From Cytophagales bacterium (GTDB lineage: Bacteria > Bacteroidota > Bacteroidia > Cytophagales > Microscillaceae), in the NCBI GenBank assembly GCA_013298075.1, contig JAAFJG010000020.1, positions 1 to 64,000 of the forward strand: 64,000 bases of DNA, in the 5' to 3' direction. Positions 19,616 to 29,078 of this stretch are shown in pieces (the first letter of the stretch is position 1; each line of letters opens with the position of its first letter). Under the pieces are notes generated by a model. It saw only the letters and a list, made by a program, of their open reading frames with translations. It made no database searches and was not told the origin of the DNA. The translations under genes were made by a program, and so were the position numbers.

Positions 19616-19880
19616 AAATTTATATTTTTGCCAAAATTGCGAATTGCGAATTTAATCATACAAAATGAAGTATTAAAATGATATTAATAAATTGTAATTG
19701 AAATTATATACTGCAAAGGAAAATTTTTTTTTTCAAAATTCAAAATATTTTTTAAGTTTTTTTTATAATATTATCTATTTTATGCAAAGGATTGCAATTT
19801 TGGGCGAAAACTGATAAATTCGTAAGGAATTATCAGTTAAAATACACAAAATCGAAATATTTTTTTTTGTTTTTTCTGAA

Positions 19881-20321
19881 TTATTTCTTAAAAAATTTAC
19901 GATAAATAGGTTTTCTATACGCAAAAATAAACCACATACTTGGATATAATAAATAATCTAACAACCAAAAAGGCGTGTGATATTCGATGTCATCGATGAT
20001 AAAACTTCCCCCATTTTCATCTTTTTCGATGATATGAGAATGTTGCCATTGGCTCAAAAAAAAGGGTAATTTTGTGCCTTTATCAATAAAATAAATTTCC
20101 CTTTCTGTCGTTACTTGTTTTAAAATCGTACTTTCCCACATTTGAGAAAAAAATATAAAAAATAGTTTTAATACTACTTTATCACCTGCTTTGCAGCCAT
20201 CAAATTTTTCCAAACGCACAGGCGGAAAAGGCGGGGCTAATTTTAAAAATAGTTTTTCATCAAAGCCTTCAAATACTTTTTGAGGCGATAAATTAACTTT
20301 GGTTTTGAAATATAAACGCAT
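19881..20321 (-). CDS. SRPBCC-fold ligand-binding-like protein (146 aa)
   Basis: The opening RLYFKTKVNLSPQKVFEGFDEKLF, the central beta-rich segment and the HSHIIEKDENGG...DDIEYHTPF pattern resemble the SRPBCC (START/Bet v1) fold family found in Cytophagales. This family includes cyclase-like and cell-division-inhibitor-like proteins. The chain ends with a hydrophobic helix (LLDYLLYPSMWFIFAY) and a basic tail. The ligand and role are unknown. It stands alone on the minus strand, with repeat element C upstream. Confidence 0.6.
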   Translation of the reverse strand: MRLYFKTKVNLSPQKVFEGFDEKLFLKLAPPFPPVRLEKFDGCKAGDKVVLKLFFIFFSQMWESTILKQVTTEREIYFIDKGTKLPFFLSQWQHSHIIEKDENGGSFIIDDIEYHTPFWLLDYLLYPSMWFIFAYRKPIYRKFFKK

Positions 20322-20570
20322 ATTAAATTAAAATTAAAAAAATATTTGACAATTTTTGTGGAATCAGGAATAAATAGCTAAATTTATTCATTTAAGATTT
20401 ATGAAATTAAGAATACCAAAACTTCAATCATAATTTACGTACAATAATTTGGTTCATGGGAAATTATTGCGGATATAATTTTATTCTGTATCAATAGAAA
20501 TGGCATTTATTAAAAAATATCAATTTGAAAAATGTAGAGATTTTGGCTAAAGCCAATGATTGAATTTTTT

Positions 20571-20912
20571 ATTAGGGGTCATCTAAAAAATAAATTACCC
20601 ACTCAAAAAACTCATTTTTAGTCCCCTCACCGCTGGGGAAGGTTAGGGTGGGGCTTTTGAGCAAAATTATGCCCCACCCCAGCCCCCAGTGTTGTTAAGT
20701 TCTAATATTTGTCAGGTAAATTATTTTACAAACCAAAATATAATTTGCCAAATCTATAAGATTTTCAAAAAATTATAGATTTTTTACAGAATATTATACA
20801 AGTTAATTTCTATTTTACTTGTTAAAAAGAAAAGAATTTAACAACACTGCCCCAGCCCTCCCCGAAGGTGAGGGAGTTTTTTTAGGTATATTATTTTTTA
20901 TTTAGTTCCTTA
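20571..20912. repeat. Repeat family 2: GC-rich long hairpin element
   Basis: The left end has GGGGTCATCTAAAAAATAAA followed by TTACC. The right end, inverted, reads AAGGAACTAAATAAAAAATA then ATATACC, so the ends are imperfect inverted repeats. The core arms are GCCCCACCCTAACCTTCCCC (inverse of 20635-20654) and GCCCCACCCCAGCCCC (20671-20686), continued by CAGCCCTCCCCGAAGGTGAG at 20852-20871. They form a large hairpin far richer in G and C than its surroundings. The right arm is split by repeat family 3. Confidence 0.55.
20687..20849. repeat. Repeat family 3: MITE-like insertion inside family 2
   Basis: Terminal inverted repeats CAGTGTTGTTAAGTTCT (20687-20703) and AGAATTTAACAACACTG (20833-20849) match at 16 of 17 positions. 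CCCC flanks both sides and could be a target duplication. Removing the 163 nt rejoins the split GC-rich hairpin arm. The interior is AT-rich with no reading frame, so it would be a non-autonomous element. Confidence 0.6.
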
Positions 20913-21014
20913 TCCTCTAGATAAATCTGGAGGCAATTCAAAAAAAATATTTTTATTTTTCGTATAAATTTCCTAAGAACCCATATTTTTGAATAAGTTA
21001 TTTTTTTTATGTAT

Positions 21015-24000
21015 TTATTTTTTTGCGTTCAATTTTTTTTGTAGCTGTTCAATGAGTTCATTTTTTTTGTTTATCACTACTAATTGTTGTTGATATTTTT
21101 CTTCATATTGTTTTATTTTTTGATGATCTGCTTGATATTCCCTTTGTTTTTTAGCCATTTTTTCTTGCGTAGCCATCATCATTTCCATATTATTTTGTAT
21201 TTCCTCTTCATTTTGTTTCATTTTTTTATTGGCAATTTCTAATTCTAGTTGTTTTTTCTCCATTTGGTCTTGTATGATTATTAATGCGTCCATATTTTGA
21301 CGCATTTCTTCTTCTTGTGCTTTCATTTCCTCTGTTTGTTCTTTTAAATTTTGTTGTTGTTGTTTCATAACCATTTCATTTGCTTTCATTTTTTCGAAAG
21401 TTTTTTTCAATATTTCTTCGTTAGCTTTCATTCTTTTGTTTGTATTTTGTAATTCATTTTGTTTTTTTACCATTTCTTCTTGTGTGGTTGTTAATTCCTC
21501 CATATTTTGGCGCAATTCTTCCTCTTGTGCTTTCATTTCTTCTGTTTGTTTTTGAAGTTCTTCTTTTTGCTGTTTGGTTATGGTTTGACTTTGTTGCATT
21601 TTTTCGAAAGTTTTTTTCATTATTTCTTCATTATTTTTCATTTTTTCATTAGCAACTTCCAATTCATTTTGTTTTTTTACCATTTCTTCTTGTGTGGTTG
21701 TTAATTCCTCCATATTTTGGCGCAATTCTTCCTCTTGTGCTTTCATTTCTTCTGTTTGTTTTTGAAGTTCTTCTTTTTGCTGTTTGGTTATGGTTTGACT
21801 TTGTTGCATTTTTTGGAGAATTTTTTTCAAAACTTCCTCGTTAGAATTCATTTTTTTGTTTGTTATTTCTAATTCTGTTTGTTTTTTAGTCATTTCTTCT
21901 TGCTGATTTTTTAAATCAATCATTGCTTGGTCAAGTTCTTTTTGATAGGTTACATCGTTTAAAAAACCTGCGATTCTTAGTCCTTTGCCATTTTCATCTC
22001 TCAATACTTTTGAGCCTGCTTCAAACCATCTATATTCACCTTGATTATTTTTGATACGATGAATGTTGCTAAATGTTGTTTGACCAGATTCGTCTTCGAA
22101 GTGATTAATAAATTCTTTAAAGACTTGTTCTACGTCTTCAGGGTGTACTCTTAATACCCAACTTGATAATTTATTTGGAAATTCTATTTCATCGTATCCT
22201 AGTGATTCTAATAATTTAGGAGTCCAATAAAAAGAGGTTTCATAAGATATTTTATTATCTTCAGGCACAACCATATCCCAAAGCCCTTCTGTGGAAGCTT
22301 GATTTATTAAATCGAATCTCAATAAAGAATTTTTCAGTGCGATAGTTCGTTGTTGCACTTCAATTTCTAAATTTTGTTTTAAATTTTCTAATTCTTTTTG
22401 TTTGCTTTGCATTTCTTCTTGGGTTGATGCCAACTCTTTCATACTTTGTCGCATAATATCCTCTTGATTTTTAAGTTGTTTGGTTTGTTGTTGAAAACCA
22501 GTCAAAAGTTGTTTGGTTATTATACTTGAACGTACCGAAACCAAAGAAGAAGCTAATACTTGACAAATTCGTTCAACAAAATTAATTTTATAATTATCTA
22601 TCTCACTAAAAAAAGAAATTTCAAGAATACCTTCTATTTCTTTGTTAATTTTGATAGGCATTAACAATAAATTACTTGGCTTTTCTTCTCCTAAACCCGA
22701 ATTTATGACCAAATAATTATCAGGTATTTCTTTTAACAATATTTTTTCACCTTCCAAATATGCCTGTCCTATTAGTGTGTCTGCATATTGTCCATAAATA
22801 GTTATATTTTTTTGGGTATATTTTTTTTGATTATAAGCATAATGACTAATTAAATACAGATGCACATTTTCGGTATCTTGTTCATTTATTTTGGTTAAAA
22901 ATATGCCTCCTTGTACTGCTCCCACATATTCAACCAAAGATAATAAAAAAGTATCACTCAAAATTTCTAAAGATATACTATTATTTCTAATTATATCCGA
23001 AATTTTAGAAATGCCCTCAGTTACCCAATTCCTTTTATCTTCTTCTGCTGCCACTTCTCGTAATTGGTCTCGCATTTTCAAAAGGGAATTACCTAATATA
23101 TCATTATCAGTTGAAGATTTAAAAATAGTATAAAAATTAGAACGCCCTACTTGCAAAGCAAACTCACTCGCATTTCTCATATTAGAAGATAAAGCATTGA
23201 TAGAATTTATGATTTCATCAAATTCATCATAATTTAAAGAGGCTTTTTTGGGTAGTTCTCCATGGCTTAATTGTGTTAATAAACTTACTGTTTTTCCAAC
23301 TGATTTTCGGAGATGACTTGTAATGTAATACCCCAGGGTAATTGTAAGAGTGATTATCAACAAACTTACCGTAATTGTGATATAAATACTACTCACTAGA
23401 TTTGCCTGTGTATTATCTAAAGTTTTTTGTATGATATTATTTTGTTTTTGTAATAATTCTAGTACTTTATTTGAAATAGTTTTTCGAAGTGGTTCTAATT
23501 CTGTTTTGATAAGATTAGTTCCGTATCTTAAATAATTTTTTGAAGCCAATAATTTTTCCTGCCTATCTACAAAAGATGTATCTGTTAGTTTTAAATAGTT
23601 ATTAATATTATTATTGATATGAAAATTTAATCTTTCTTGTGTTTTACTATAATTTTTACTTAATTCTGTTATTTCTTTTGAAACTTTTATTAAATCTTGT
23701 CTTCGAGATTTATTAGCTACTATCAAAAGTGTGTCTGTATAAGGAAAAATGACGTTTTTCCAAAGTAATAAATTTGACTCTTTATATTCAGGTAGTATAG
23801 TCAAAAAATAAGCCCTGTGCGAAGCAGCACTTTGATTGATAGCCACTAACAATTTTTCTGTTACTGATTTTAAATTTAAACTAATTGTTCTACTTTTTTT
23901 CAAATCATCATTTGTTTTATAACTTTGAATAAAAATAATGATTGAATAAATTAATAGAATAGTTACAAAAGATATAGTCAAAAGTCTAATTCTACTTTTG

Positions 24001-24062
24001 ATAGTGCCAAACAAAATTTGATTATTATCTGTTAATTCTTGCGTATTTATATTATTTTTCAT
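21015..24062 (-). CDS. Membrane sensor: HAMP-GAF-PAS-coiled coil, no output domain (1015 aa)
   Basis: TM1 lies near residues 24-46 and TM2 near 222-250, bracketing a ~175-residue periplasmic helical sensor. A HAMP-like linker follows (250-300), then a GAF domain (~345-520), a PAS/PAC domain (~580-700) and a long coiled coil to the end. The coiled coil contains a 70-residue near-perfect tandem repeat (EELRQNMEELTTTQEEM). No H-box, kinase ATP lid, methyl-accepting hairpin, GGDEF or phosphatase motif was seen, so it must signal through a partner. Start: the apparent TTG start at 24095 lies inside a -7 box, and the next ATG at 24062 is chosen. It diverges from a related sensor. Confidence 0.75.
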   Translation of the reverse strand: MKNNINTQELTDNNQILFGTIKSRIRLLTISFVTILLIYSIIIFIQSYKTNDDLKKSRTISLNLKSVTEKLLVAINQSAASHRAYFLTILPEYKESNLLLWKNVIFPYTDTLLIVANKSRRQDLIKVSKEITELSKNYSKTQERLNFHINNNINNYLKLTDTSFVDRQEKLLASKNYLRYGTNLIKTELEPLRKTISNKVLELLQKQNNIIQKTLDNTQANLVSSIYITITVSLLIITLTITLGYYITSHLRKSVGKTVSLLTQLSHGELPKKASLNYDEFDEIINSINALSSNMRNASEFALQVGRSNFYTIFKSSTDNDILGNSLLKMRDQLREVAAEEDKRNWVTEGISKISDIIRNNSISLEILSDTFLLSLVEYVGAVQGGIFLTKINEQDTENVHLYLISHYAYNQKKYTQKNITIYGQYADTLIGQAYLEGEKILLKEIPDNYLVINSGLGEEKPSNLLLMPIKINKEIEGILEISFFSEIDNYKINFVERICQVLASSLVSVRSSIITKQLLTGFQQQTKQLKNQEDIMRQSMKELASTQEEMQSKQKELENLKQNLEIEVQQRTIALKNSLLRFDLINQASTEGLWDMVVPEDNKISYETSFYWTPKLLESLGYDEIEFPNKLSSWVLRVHPEDVEQVFKEFINHFEDESGQTTFSNIHRIKNNQGEYRWFEAGSKVLRDENGKGLRIAGFLNDVTYQKELDQAMIDLKNQQEEMTKKQTELEITNKKMNSNEEVLKKILQKMQQSQTITKQQKEELQKQTEEMKAQEEELRQNMEELTTTQEEMVKKQNELEVANEKMKNNEEIMKKTFEKMQQSQTITKQQKEELQKQTEEMKAQEEELRQNMEELTTTQEEMVKKQNELQNTNKRMKANEEILKKTFEKMKANEMVMKQQQQNLKEQTEEMKAQEEEMRQNMDALIIIQDQMEKKQLELEIANKKMKQNEEEIQNNMEMMMATQEKMAKKQREYQADHQKIKQYEEKYQQQLVVINKKNELIEQLQKKLNAKK
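21451..21814. repeat. 210-bp tandem duplication inside the coiled-coil region
   Basis: About 154 nt beginning AATTCATTTTGTTTTTTTAC at 21451 recur identically at 21661. The period of 210 nt equals 70 codons, so the reading frame and heptad phase are kept. A third, diverged unit is visible on either side. Confidence 0.8.
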
Positions 24063-24092
24063 TTTAAAGTCTATTTTTGAAATAATTTTGTT

Positions 24093-24100
24093 CAAAAATA
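24093..24100 (-). promoter_or_regulatory. -7 promoter box TATTTTTG for the minus-strand sensor
   Basis: Minus-strand TATTTTTG lies 30 nt upstream of the ATG at 24062 and overlaps an otherwise possible TTG start, which argues for the ATG. The 303-nt divergent region 24063-24365 holds this box, the opposite box at 24338 and AT-rich DNA. Confidence 0.45.
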
Positions 24101-24337
24101 GGAAAAAAATCGTACCAAAAAAAATATTTTTATAAAAATATGAAAAAAAAGAATGTTTTATAGATAAAATGACAGAATATAGTTGTTATTTGATATATTC
24201 GAAACCAAAATATATTTTAAAAATATTAAAAACAATAATAATGTCTCGAAAATATAACCAATGAATAAGAAAAAATAAATAAATACTTTTTTTTATAATT
24301 ATTTTTGGTACTTTTTTAGATATATAAAAATATTGTC

Positions 24338-24345
24338 TATATTTG
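24338..24345 (+). promoter_or_regulatory. -7 promoter box TATATTTG for the plus-strand sensor
   Basis: TATATTTG lies 20 nt upstream of the ATG at 24366. It directly follows a possible TTG codon at 24333, which would therefore be upstream of the transcript start. Confidence 0.5.
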
Positions 24346-24365
24346 GGGCAACAAAAATCGATTTT

Positions 24366-27300
24366 ATGAATAAATTTTGGAAAAATACAAGAACCATTCG
24401 AATTAGGTTATTAGTTTTCTTTGCTTTTTTTACACTCACCATCACAGCGAGTCACTTTATCACGCGTAATTCTTTCAATACTTCTGAAACTTATAGGTTG
24501 ATTCTTAAAAAAGCAACGCAAAATAGAGATTTGGTAGAGGAAATGATTATTCATGGCGAAGAAGCATTAGATAAACAACCACAAGCACAAATTTTATTGA
24601 TTGATGACATAGCAAAATTTCAATTTAATGTAGATTTACTCAAAAAAGGGGGAACAGATAATATTGATGGACAAAAAGTAAATTTACCAGCTTGCGAAAT
24701 GGTGGCGATTCCTGATATTGAAAGATTAGAAAAATTATGGGAAGATTTTAAAATTAGGGCAGAATATTTAGCCAGCCAAGATATTATCAGAGAAAATCAA
24801 ATCAAAGCAGAAAAACAAGCCCAAAGTTTAGATTTTCAAACTGCTAAAAAAACACTCAAATATTTGATAGATAGAAGACAAGAATTGATTTTATTACAAA
24901 CACAATTTATACAAACCTATCAAAATATTTCGGAACAACAACAAAATGCAACCAATACTTTGCTTTGGACACTTTGGATTAGTAATATTATTTTGGTAAT
25001 CGTTGGCTATTCTTTGGTAAGAAATTTAGTAATTCAGCCCTTGAACTATATCACACAAATTGTCCGAAAAATTGGCGAAGGAGACTTAACCCAAAAAATA
25101 AAATATACCAGAGAAAATGAAGTAGGAATTGTAGCTGATGCCTTGAATGATATGGTCGATAAAATCAAAAATGCTACTGATTTTATCAAAAATATCGAGC
25201 AGGGAAATTTATCTGTTTCTTATTCGAATAGCAATCAAATATTGACCGAAAAAGATACACTCGCAGGGGCGCTCCTGAGTATGCGTGATAAAATGAAAAA
25301 TGTGGCAGTTGAAGAAAACGAAAGAAGTTGGGTTATCAAAGGCGAAGCATTATTTGGACAAATATTACAGACTTTTAATGATGATACTGATGCACTTTCT
25401 TATTCGATTGTTTCGAATGTGGTAAAATATTTGGAGGCAAATCAAGGCGGATTATTTTTATTAAATTCAGAACAAAAAAATTTAGATTTGATTGCTTGTT
25501 ATGCTTTTGAAAGAAGACGTTTTTTAGAAAAACAAATTTTAATCGGAGAAGGATTAGTGGGGCAAGTTGCCAAAGATGCCGATACCATTTATATTACTGA
25601 TATTCCTGATAATTATATCGATATTACGTCAGGTTTGGGCGGCACTACCCCAAGAAGTGTGTTAGTAGTGCCTTTGAAAATGAGCGACAGAGTCTATGGC
25701 GTGTTAGAAATTGCGTCTTTTCATTATATCAAACGTTATCAAATTGATTTTTTAGAAAAACTAAGTGAAAGTATTGCTTCAAAATTAGAAGCGGTGCGTG
25801 CCAATGAAGAAAATAAAAAATTATTGGAAAAATTTAGGTTTATCAATCAACAATTAGGCAATCAAGAGTTAGAAATGCGTGATAATGTAAGAATGTTAGA
25901 AACCGTAAAAGGAGAAATGCAAAAAGGTCAAGAATCTCTTGCTTCACAATCTTATGCTATTAAATATACCTTGATTAGTTTGGAAATATCAATGGAAAGA
26001 AAAATTGTGGGCATAAACGAATTATTGCTTAAATCAACTAAATATAACCCGAAAGAATTATTAGGACACGACCATAAAATGCTTATTCCAAGTGGTGAAA
26101 TTGATGATGCCGAACACGAAAGACTTTGGAAAGATTTGAAAGCAGGAATTCCACGCACAGGAGAATTTAGACGTGTAGATAAATATGGCAATGAAATATG
26201 GTGGAAAGCAACCTATTCGCCTATCAAAGATAAACAAGGTATTCCTTATAAAATATTACAATTAGCCTTCGATATTACAGAAGATAAAAGACTAAAAAGT
26301 GAGTTTAAAGAGCAATTAGATGCTTTTAGGCGTTCAAGTGCCATGATTGAATACGATATGAACGGAACAATTATCAGCACCAATGAAAATTTTTTAGAAC
26401 TCATGAAATATGCAAAAGACGAAGTTTTGAATAAATCGTATCAAATATTAGTTCCCAAAGATGAGCAAGAATCAAAAACATATCATTTTTTTTGGCAAAA
26501 ACTCAAACAAGGAAGTTTTCACGTAGGCGAAGTAAAACGTATCAATCGGTCAGGAAGAGTAGTTTGGTTGCAAGGAAGTTTTAATCCTATTTTAGATTTG
26601 AACGGAAAACCTTATAAAGTCATCGAATTTTTGACAGATATTACGGATAGAAGGCAAGCAGAAGATAAAATGATTAACGCACAAATAGAATTGCAGACCA
26701 AACAAGCAAATCTAACTGCCTTGATTAATAATACTGATGATGCTATTTTTACGATTAATACGCAATATAGATTTTTATTGTTCAATGAAAGTGCGAAAGC
26801 ATTGTTTATACGTTTATCAGGTGGAAGTGTTCGGGCTAATAATAACGTCTTAGATATTGTTCCAAAAAGTTATCAACAATTATGGAAAGGCTACATAGAT
26901 AGAGCGTTGGGTAGTGATAAATTTTCGATAGAACAATCTATTTTTAGTGAAATTGCTGCCCAAAAAATTCATTTGAGTATTTATTTTAATCCTATTAAAG
27001 ATGAAGCAGGAAGGATTGCAGGCGTAGCTATTTTTATCAGAGATATTACGCAACGAAAAGAAAGGGAATTAGAATTTAACGATTTTGCACGCAAACAAGC
27101 CACACGCACTACGCGTATGATTGAGATGCAAAAACAACAATTAGAATCGGTTACGAAAGGAATGGAGGACGAAGTAAAAAGGCTTTCATTAAAAGTAATT
27201 GAATTAGAAAAACAAAAAGAAAAAATATCACAAAAACTAAATTTTTATAATCACGTAGATTGTATTGCTTTGTGCATTGACCAGAGAATGGACGTGGTAA

Positions 27301-28061
27301 ATTATAATCAAATTGCTCAAAATTGGTTTTATAAACATCATTATTGTTTGCAACCTGATTATTATTTGCCTGATTTTTTCTCTACTCGTTTTTATGATGG
27401 ACTAAAAAGTTTGGTAAGGCGTGCTTTGAATGGCGAGGAATTTAGTGCAGAACAAGTATTTTTTGATAGAAAAAGTCACTTTCCTATTATTTTTGCTTTG
27501 TCGTTTACGCCAATGAAAAATGAATTGTTTCAAACAACTCACACCGTGATTGCTGCCAAAGAAATTACGCCAATCGTTCAAAAACATAGAGATTATGTAT
27601 CGAATAAACAACAAAAGCTATATTCATCATTACAAAAAAGAGTAGTCAGTGTAGAAAAAGAATGGAAAAATAAATATCAATCTCTCGAAAAAAATACACA
27701 AATTCAAGAAAAAATACTTAATTTTCAAAAAAATACAGAAGAAATATTGATGCGTGTTGATTTGAATGGTTTTGTCATCAATTATAATACAAAAGCAGAA
27801 AGTTTGTTAGCAGAATGGTATTTGTGTATTCAACCTGATTATTATTTTGAGGATATTTTTCCATCTCAAAACTTGGTTAAATGGTTAGATTATTGGAAAA
27901 AAGCACAAGAAGGCAATCCACAAACTTGGTTACAACCTATGCTCACACGCAAACATAAAAAAATTCGTTGGTTTGAAATTTCTTTTATACCTCAAAAAGA
28001 TGAAAATGATAAAATTATCAATTTTTTGGTGTATGGATATGAATTAACAAATTTATTATAA
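24366..28061 (+). CDS. Membrane sensor: HAMP-GAF-multi-PAS, no output domain (1231 aa)
   Basis: TM1 lies at residues 10-31 and TM2 near 198-221, with a helical periplasmic segment between. HAMP (QPLNYITQIVRKIGEGDLTQKI) follows, then GAF at ~335-480. The GAF carries GEGLVGQVAKDADTIYITDIP, also recognisable in the divergent sensor. Five PAS-type units follow at about 525-635, 640-760, 780-890, 955-1060 and 1120-1230. The second and third share the phrase REVKR or FRRVDKYG and end in DITD/DITE. The chain stops in the last PAS; no kinase, cyclase or methyl-accepting domain is present. Homology in the HAMP-GAF core (MRDKMKNVAVEE versus MRDQLREVAAEE) makes this a paralogue of the neighbour. Confidence 0.75.
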   Translation: MNKFWKNTRTIRIRLLVFFAFFTLTITASHFITRNSFNTSETYRLILKKATQNRDLVEEMIIHGEEALDKQPQAQILLIDDIAKFQFNVDLLKKGGTDNIDGQKVNLPACEMVAIPDIERLEKLWEDFKIRAEYLASQDIIRENQIKAEKQAQSLDFQTAKKTLKYLIDRRQELILLQTQFIQTYQNISEQQQNATNTLLWTLWISNIILVIVGYSLVRNLVIQPLNYITQIVRKIGEGDLTQKIKYTRENEVGIVADALNDMVDKIKNATDFIKNIEQGNLSVSYSNSNQILTEKDTLAGALLSMRDKMKNVAVEENERSWVIKGEALFGQILQTFNDDTDALSYSIVSNVVKYLEANQGGLFLLNSEQKNLDLIACYAFERRRFLEKQILIGEGLVGQVAKDADTIYITDIPDNYIDITSGLGGTTPRSVLVVPLKMSDRVYGVLEIASFHYIKRYQIDFLEKLSESIASKLEAVRANEENKKLLEKFRFINQQLGNQELEMRDNVRMLETVKGEMQKGQESLASQSYAIKYTLISLEISMERKIVGINELLLKSTKYNPKELLGHDHKMLIPSGEIDDAEHERLWKDLKAGIPRTGEFRRVDKYGNEIWWKATYSPIKDKQGIPYKILQLAFDITEDKRLKSEFKEQLDAFRRSSAMIEYDMNGTIISTNENFLELMKYAKDEVLNKSYQILVPKDEQESKTYHFFWQKLKQGSFHVGEVKRINRSGRVVWLQGSFNPILDLNGKPYKVIEFLTDITDRRQAEDKMINAQIELQTKQANLTALINNTDDAIFTINTQYRFLLFNESAKALFIRLSGGSVRANNNVLDIVPKSYQQLWKGYIDRALGSDKFSIEQSIFSEIAAQKIHLSIYFNPIKDEAGRIAGVAIFIRDITQRKERELEFNDFARKQATRTTRMIEMQKQQLESVTKGMEDEVKRLSLKVIELEKQKEKISQKLNFYNHVDCIALCIDQRMDVVNYNQIAQNWFYKHHYCLQPDYYLPDFFSTRFYDGLKSLVRRALNGEEFSAEQVFFDRKSHFPIIFALSFTPMKNELFQTTHTVIAAKEITPIVQKHRDYVSNKQQKLYSSLQKRVVSVEKEWKNKYQSLEKNTQIQEKILNFQKNTEEILMRVDLNGFVINYNTKAESLLAEWYLCIQPDYYFEDIFPSQNLVKWLDYWKKAQEGNPQTWLQPMLTRKHKKIRWFEISFIPQKDENDKIINFLVYGYELTNLL

Positions 28062-28100
28062 ATAATTATTAAAAAAATTGGTTATCTAAAAAAAAATATT

Positions 28101-28108
28101 TAACTTTG
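28101..28108 (+). promoter_or_regulatory. -7 promoter box TAACTTTG for rpsT
   Basis: TAACTTTGC lies 66 nt upstream of the rpsT ATG. Confidence 0.55.
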
Positions 28109-28174
28109 CAGTTCTTTTAATAATCGTATCGAAAAATATATCATTTTACATAAAAATATTTCTGTTTTAAAGTT

Positions 28175-28432
28175 ATGGCAAATCATAAATCCGCAATAAA
28201 AAGAATTAGAGGAAACGAAAGAAAACGCTTACGTAACCGATTCCAGTTAAAAACTACACGTACATTTATCAAAAAATTACGGGCTATGAAAGAAAAATCA
28301 GCAGCACAAGATTTGTTGAAAAAAGTATCAGCAATGGTTGATAGATTGGCTCGTAAAAATATTATTCACAAAAATAATGCGGCTAATAAAAAATCAAAAT
28401 TAGCAAAATTCGTGAATCATTTGTCTGCATAA
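28175..28432 (+). CDS. rpsT: 30S ribosomal protein S20
   Basis: The 85-aa basic protein begins MANHKSAIKRIRGNERKRLR, the characteristic S20 N-terminus, and keeps the internal NKAA-type region (HKNNAANKKSKLAKFVN). It binds 16S rRNA in the small subunit. It is monocistronic, with its own -7 box and a strong terminator. Confidence 0.96.
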   Translation: MANHKSAIKRIRGNERKRLRNRFQLKTTRTFIKKLRAMKEKSAAQDLLKKVSAMVDRLARKNIIHKNNAANKKSKLAKFVNHLSA

Positions 28433-28458
28433 ATCTTTATTGCTTCTCAAAAAATTAG

Positions 28459-28503
28459 AAGGCTTATATATTCGTTGAGAATAATATGAAGCCTTTTTTT
28501 TTA
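28459..28503 (+). terminator. Hairpin terminator of rpsT
   Basis: AAGGCTT pairs with AAGCCTT, with further A-T pairing inside, followed by nine T residues about 30 nt past the stop. Confidence 0.7.
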
Positions 28504-28657
28504 TTTTCCAAACAAATATTTTAGTCTTATTATTTGAATTTATTTTGATGTGACCCAATTTCCCCACCCTATTTTAAGAAAATAGCATTATCATCTTGAA
28601 AAATCAGTATTATTTTTGATTTGTGGATTTTAGGTATTATTTTTTTATTATTGTATT

Positions 28658-28894
28658 ATGAATATGGTAGAAATGACTATAGAAAGTATAAAAGTTTTTA
28701 CAGACAATCTTGTTTCTATGCCTTCGCCAAGATATTGGATAGATGGTAATGCTTTATATAGTGTTGAAAATATAAAAGAATTAAGCGAAAATATGTCTTG
28801 GCTTATCCGTGCTCCCAAAACGATTAAAGAAGTTAAAGACTTGATAAACAACGTTTTACCAGAAAAAATAGACTATTTCCCAAAAAAAACGTGA
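28658..28894 (+). pseudogene. Fragment of an IS1634-family transposase
   Basis: The 78-codon frame contains RYWIDGNALYSVENIKELSE followed by MSWLIRAPKTIKEVKDLI. This resembles the segment around the second catalytic Asp in IS1634-type DDE transposases (ADSALYxxENxxxL...W.xRVPxTxKEA). The N- and C-terminal thirds are missing and no inverted ends were seen. The assignment is from memory of the family, so moderate confidence. Confidence 0.45.
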
Positions 28895-28907
28895 AATTAT
28901 TGTCTAA

Positions 28908-29039
28908 TTTTTAGAAAATAATCAATACAAAATATTTTCAAAAGGTAAAAAAAATGGCACAATTCAATCTTCTGTTTTGAATGGTTTTGAAATTAAAATC
29001 GAAGAAATAATGCCCGAAAGTTTATTTGAACAAAAATAA
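28908..29039 (+). pseudogene. C-terminal remnant of a Uma2-like endonuclease
   Basis: A 43-codon frame directly after a stop reads FLENNQYKIFSKGKKNGTIQ, then SSVLNGFEIKIEEIM. The YKIFSxG...SSVLxGFEIxIEEI pattern matches the end of Uma2 (DUF820) family proteins, where it forms the last strands of the PD-(D/E)XK fold. The catalytic core is absent. It sits between the IS fragment and the convergent ABC ATPase gene. Confidence 0.35.
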
Positions 29040-29078
29040 ATCATTGATAATCAACGTATTATTTTTTATGCCATTTTC

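Larger units (their letters stand above)
20451..20981 (-). repeat. Dispersed repeat family 1, copy C, interrupted by a second repeat
   Basis: This inverted copy runs from GGTTCATGGGAAATT (20451) to AAATTTCCTAAGAACC (20966-20981), which are mutual inverse ends. The internal palindromes TTGGCTAAAGCCAA (20543-20556) and CCTCTAGATAAATCTGGAGG (20914-20933) are present. They are pushed about 340 nt apart by an inserted GC-rich element. In uninterrupted copies the two palindromes are only about 20 nt apart. Confidence 0.7.

Noticed and set aside
21451-21814. Regular repeats considered as a CRISPR array
   Set aside because: The repeats lie in a coding frame, have a 210-nt period and no short unique spacers; no cas genes are present.
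24333-24365. TTG start for the plus-strand sensor (and similarly 24095, 46736 and 59160)
   Set aside because: At 24095 and 46736 the TTG lies inside, and at 24333 just before, a TAnnTTTG box; at 59160 an ATG two codons later fits the family. ATG starts were used instead.
21015-28061. Histidine-kinase or methyl-accepting domain in either large sensor
   Set aside because: No H-box, N/G motifs or chemoreceptor hairpin could be found in the C-terminal regions.
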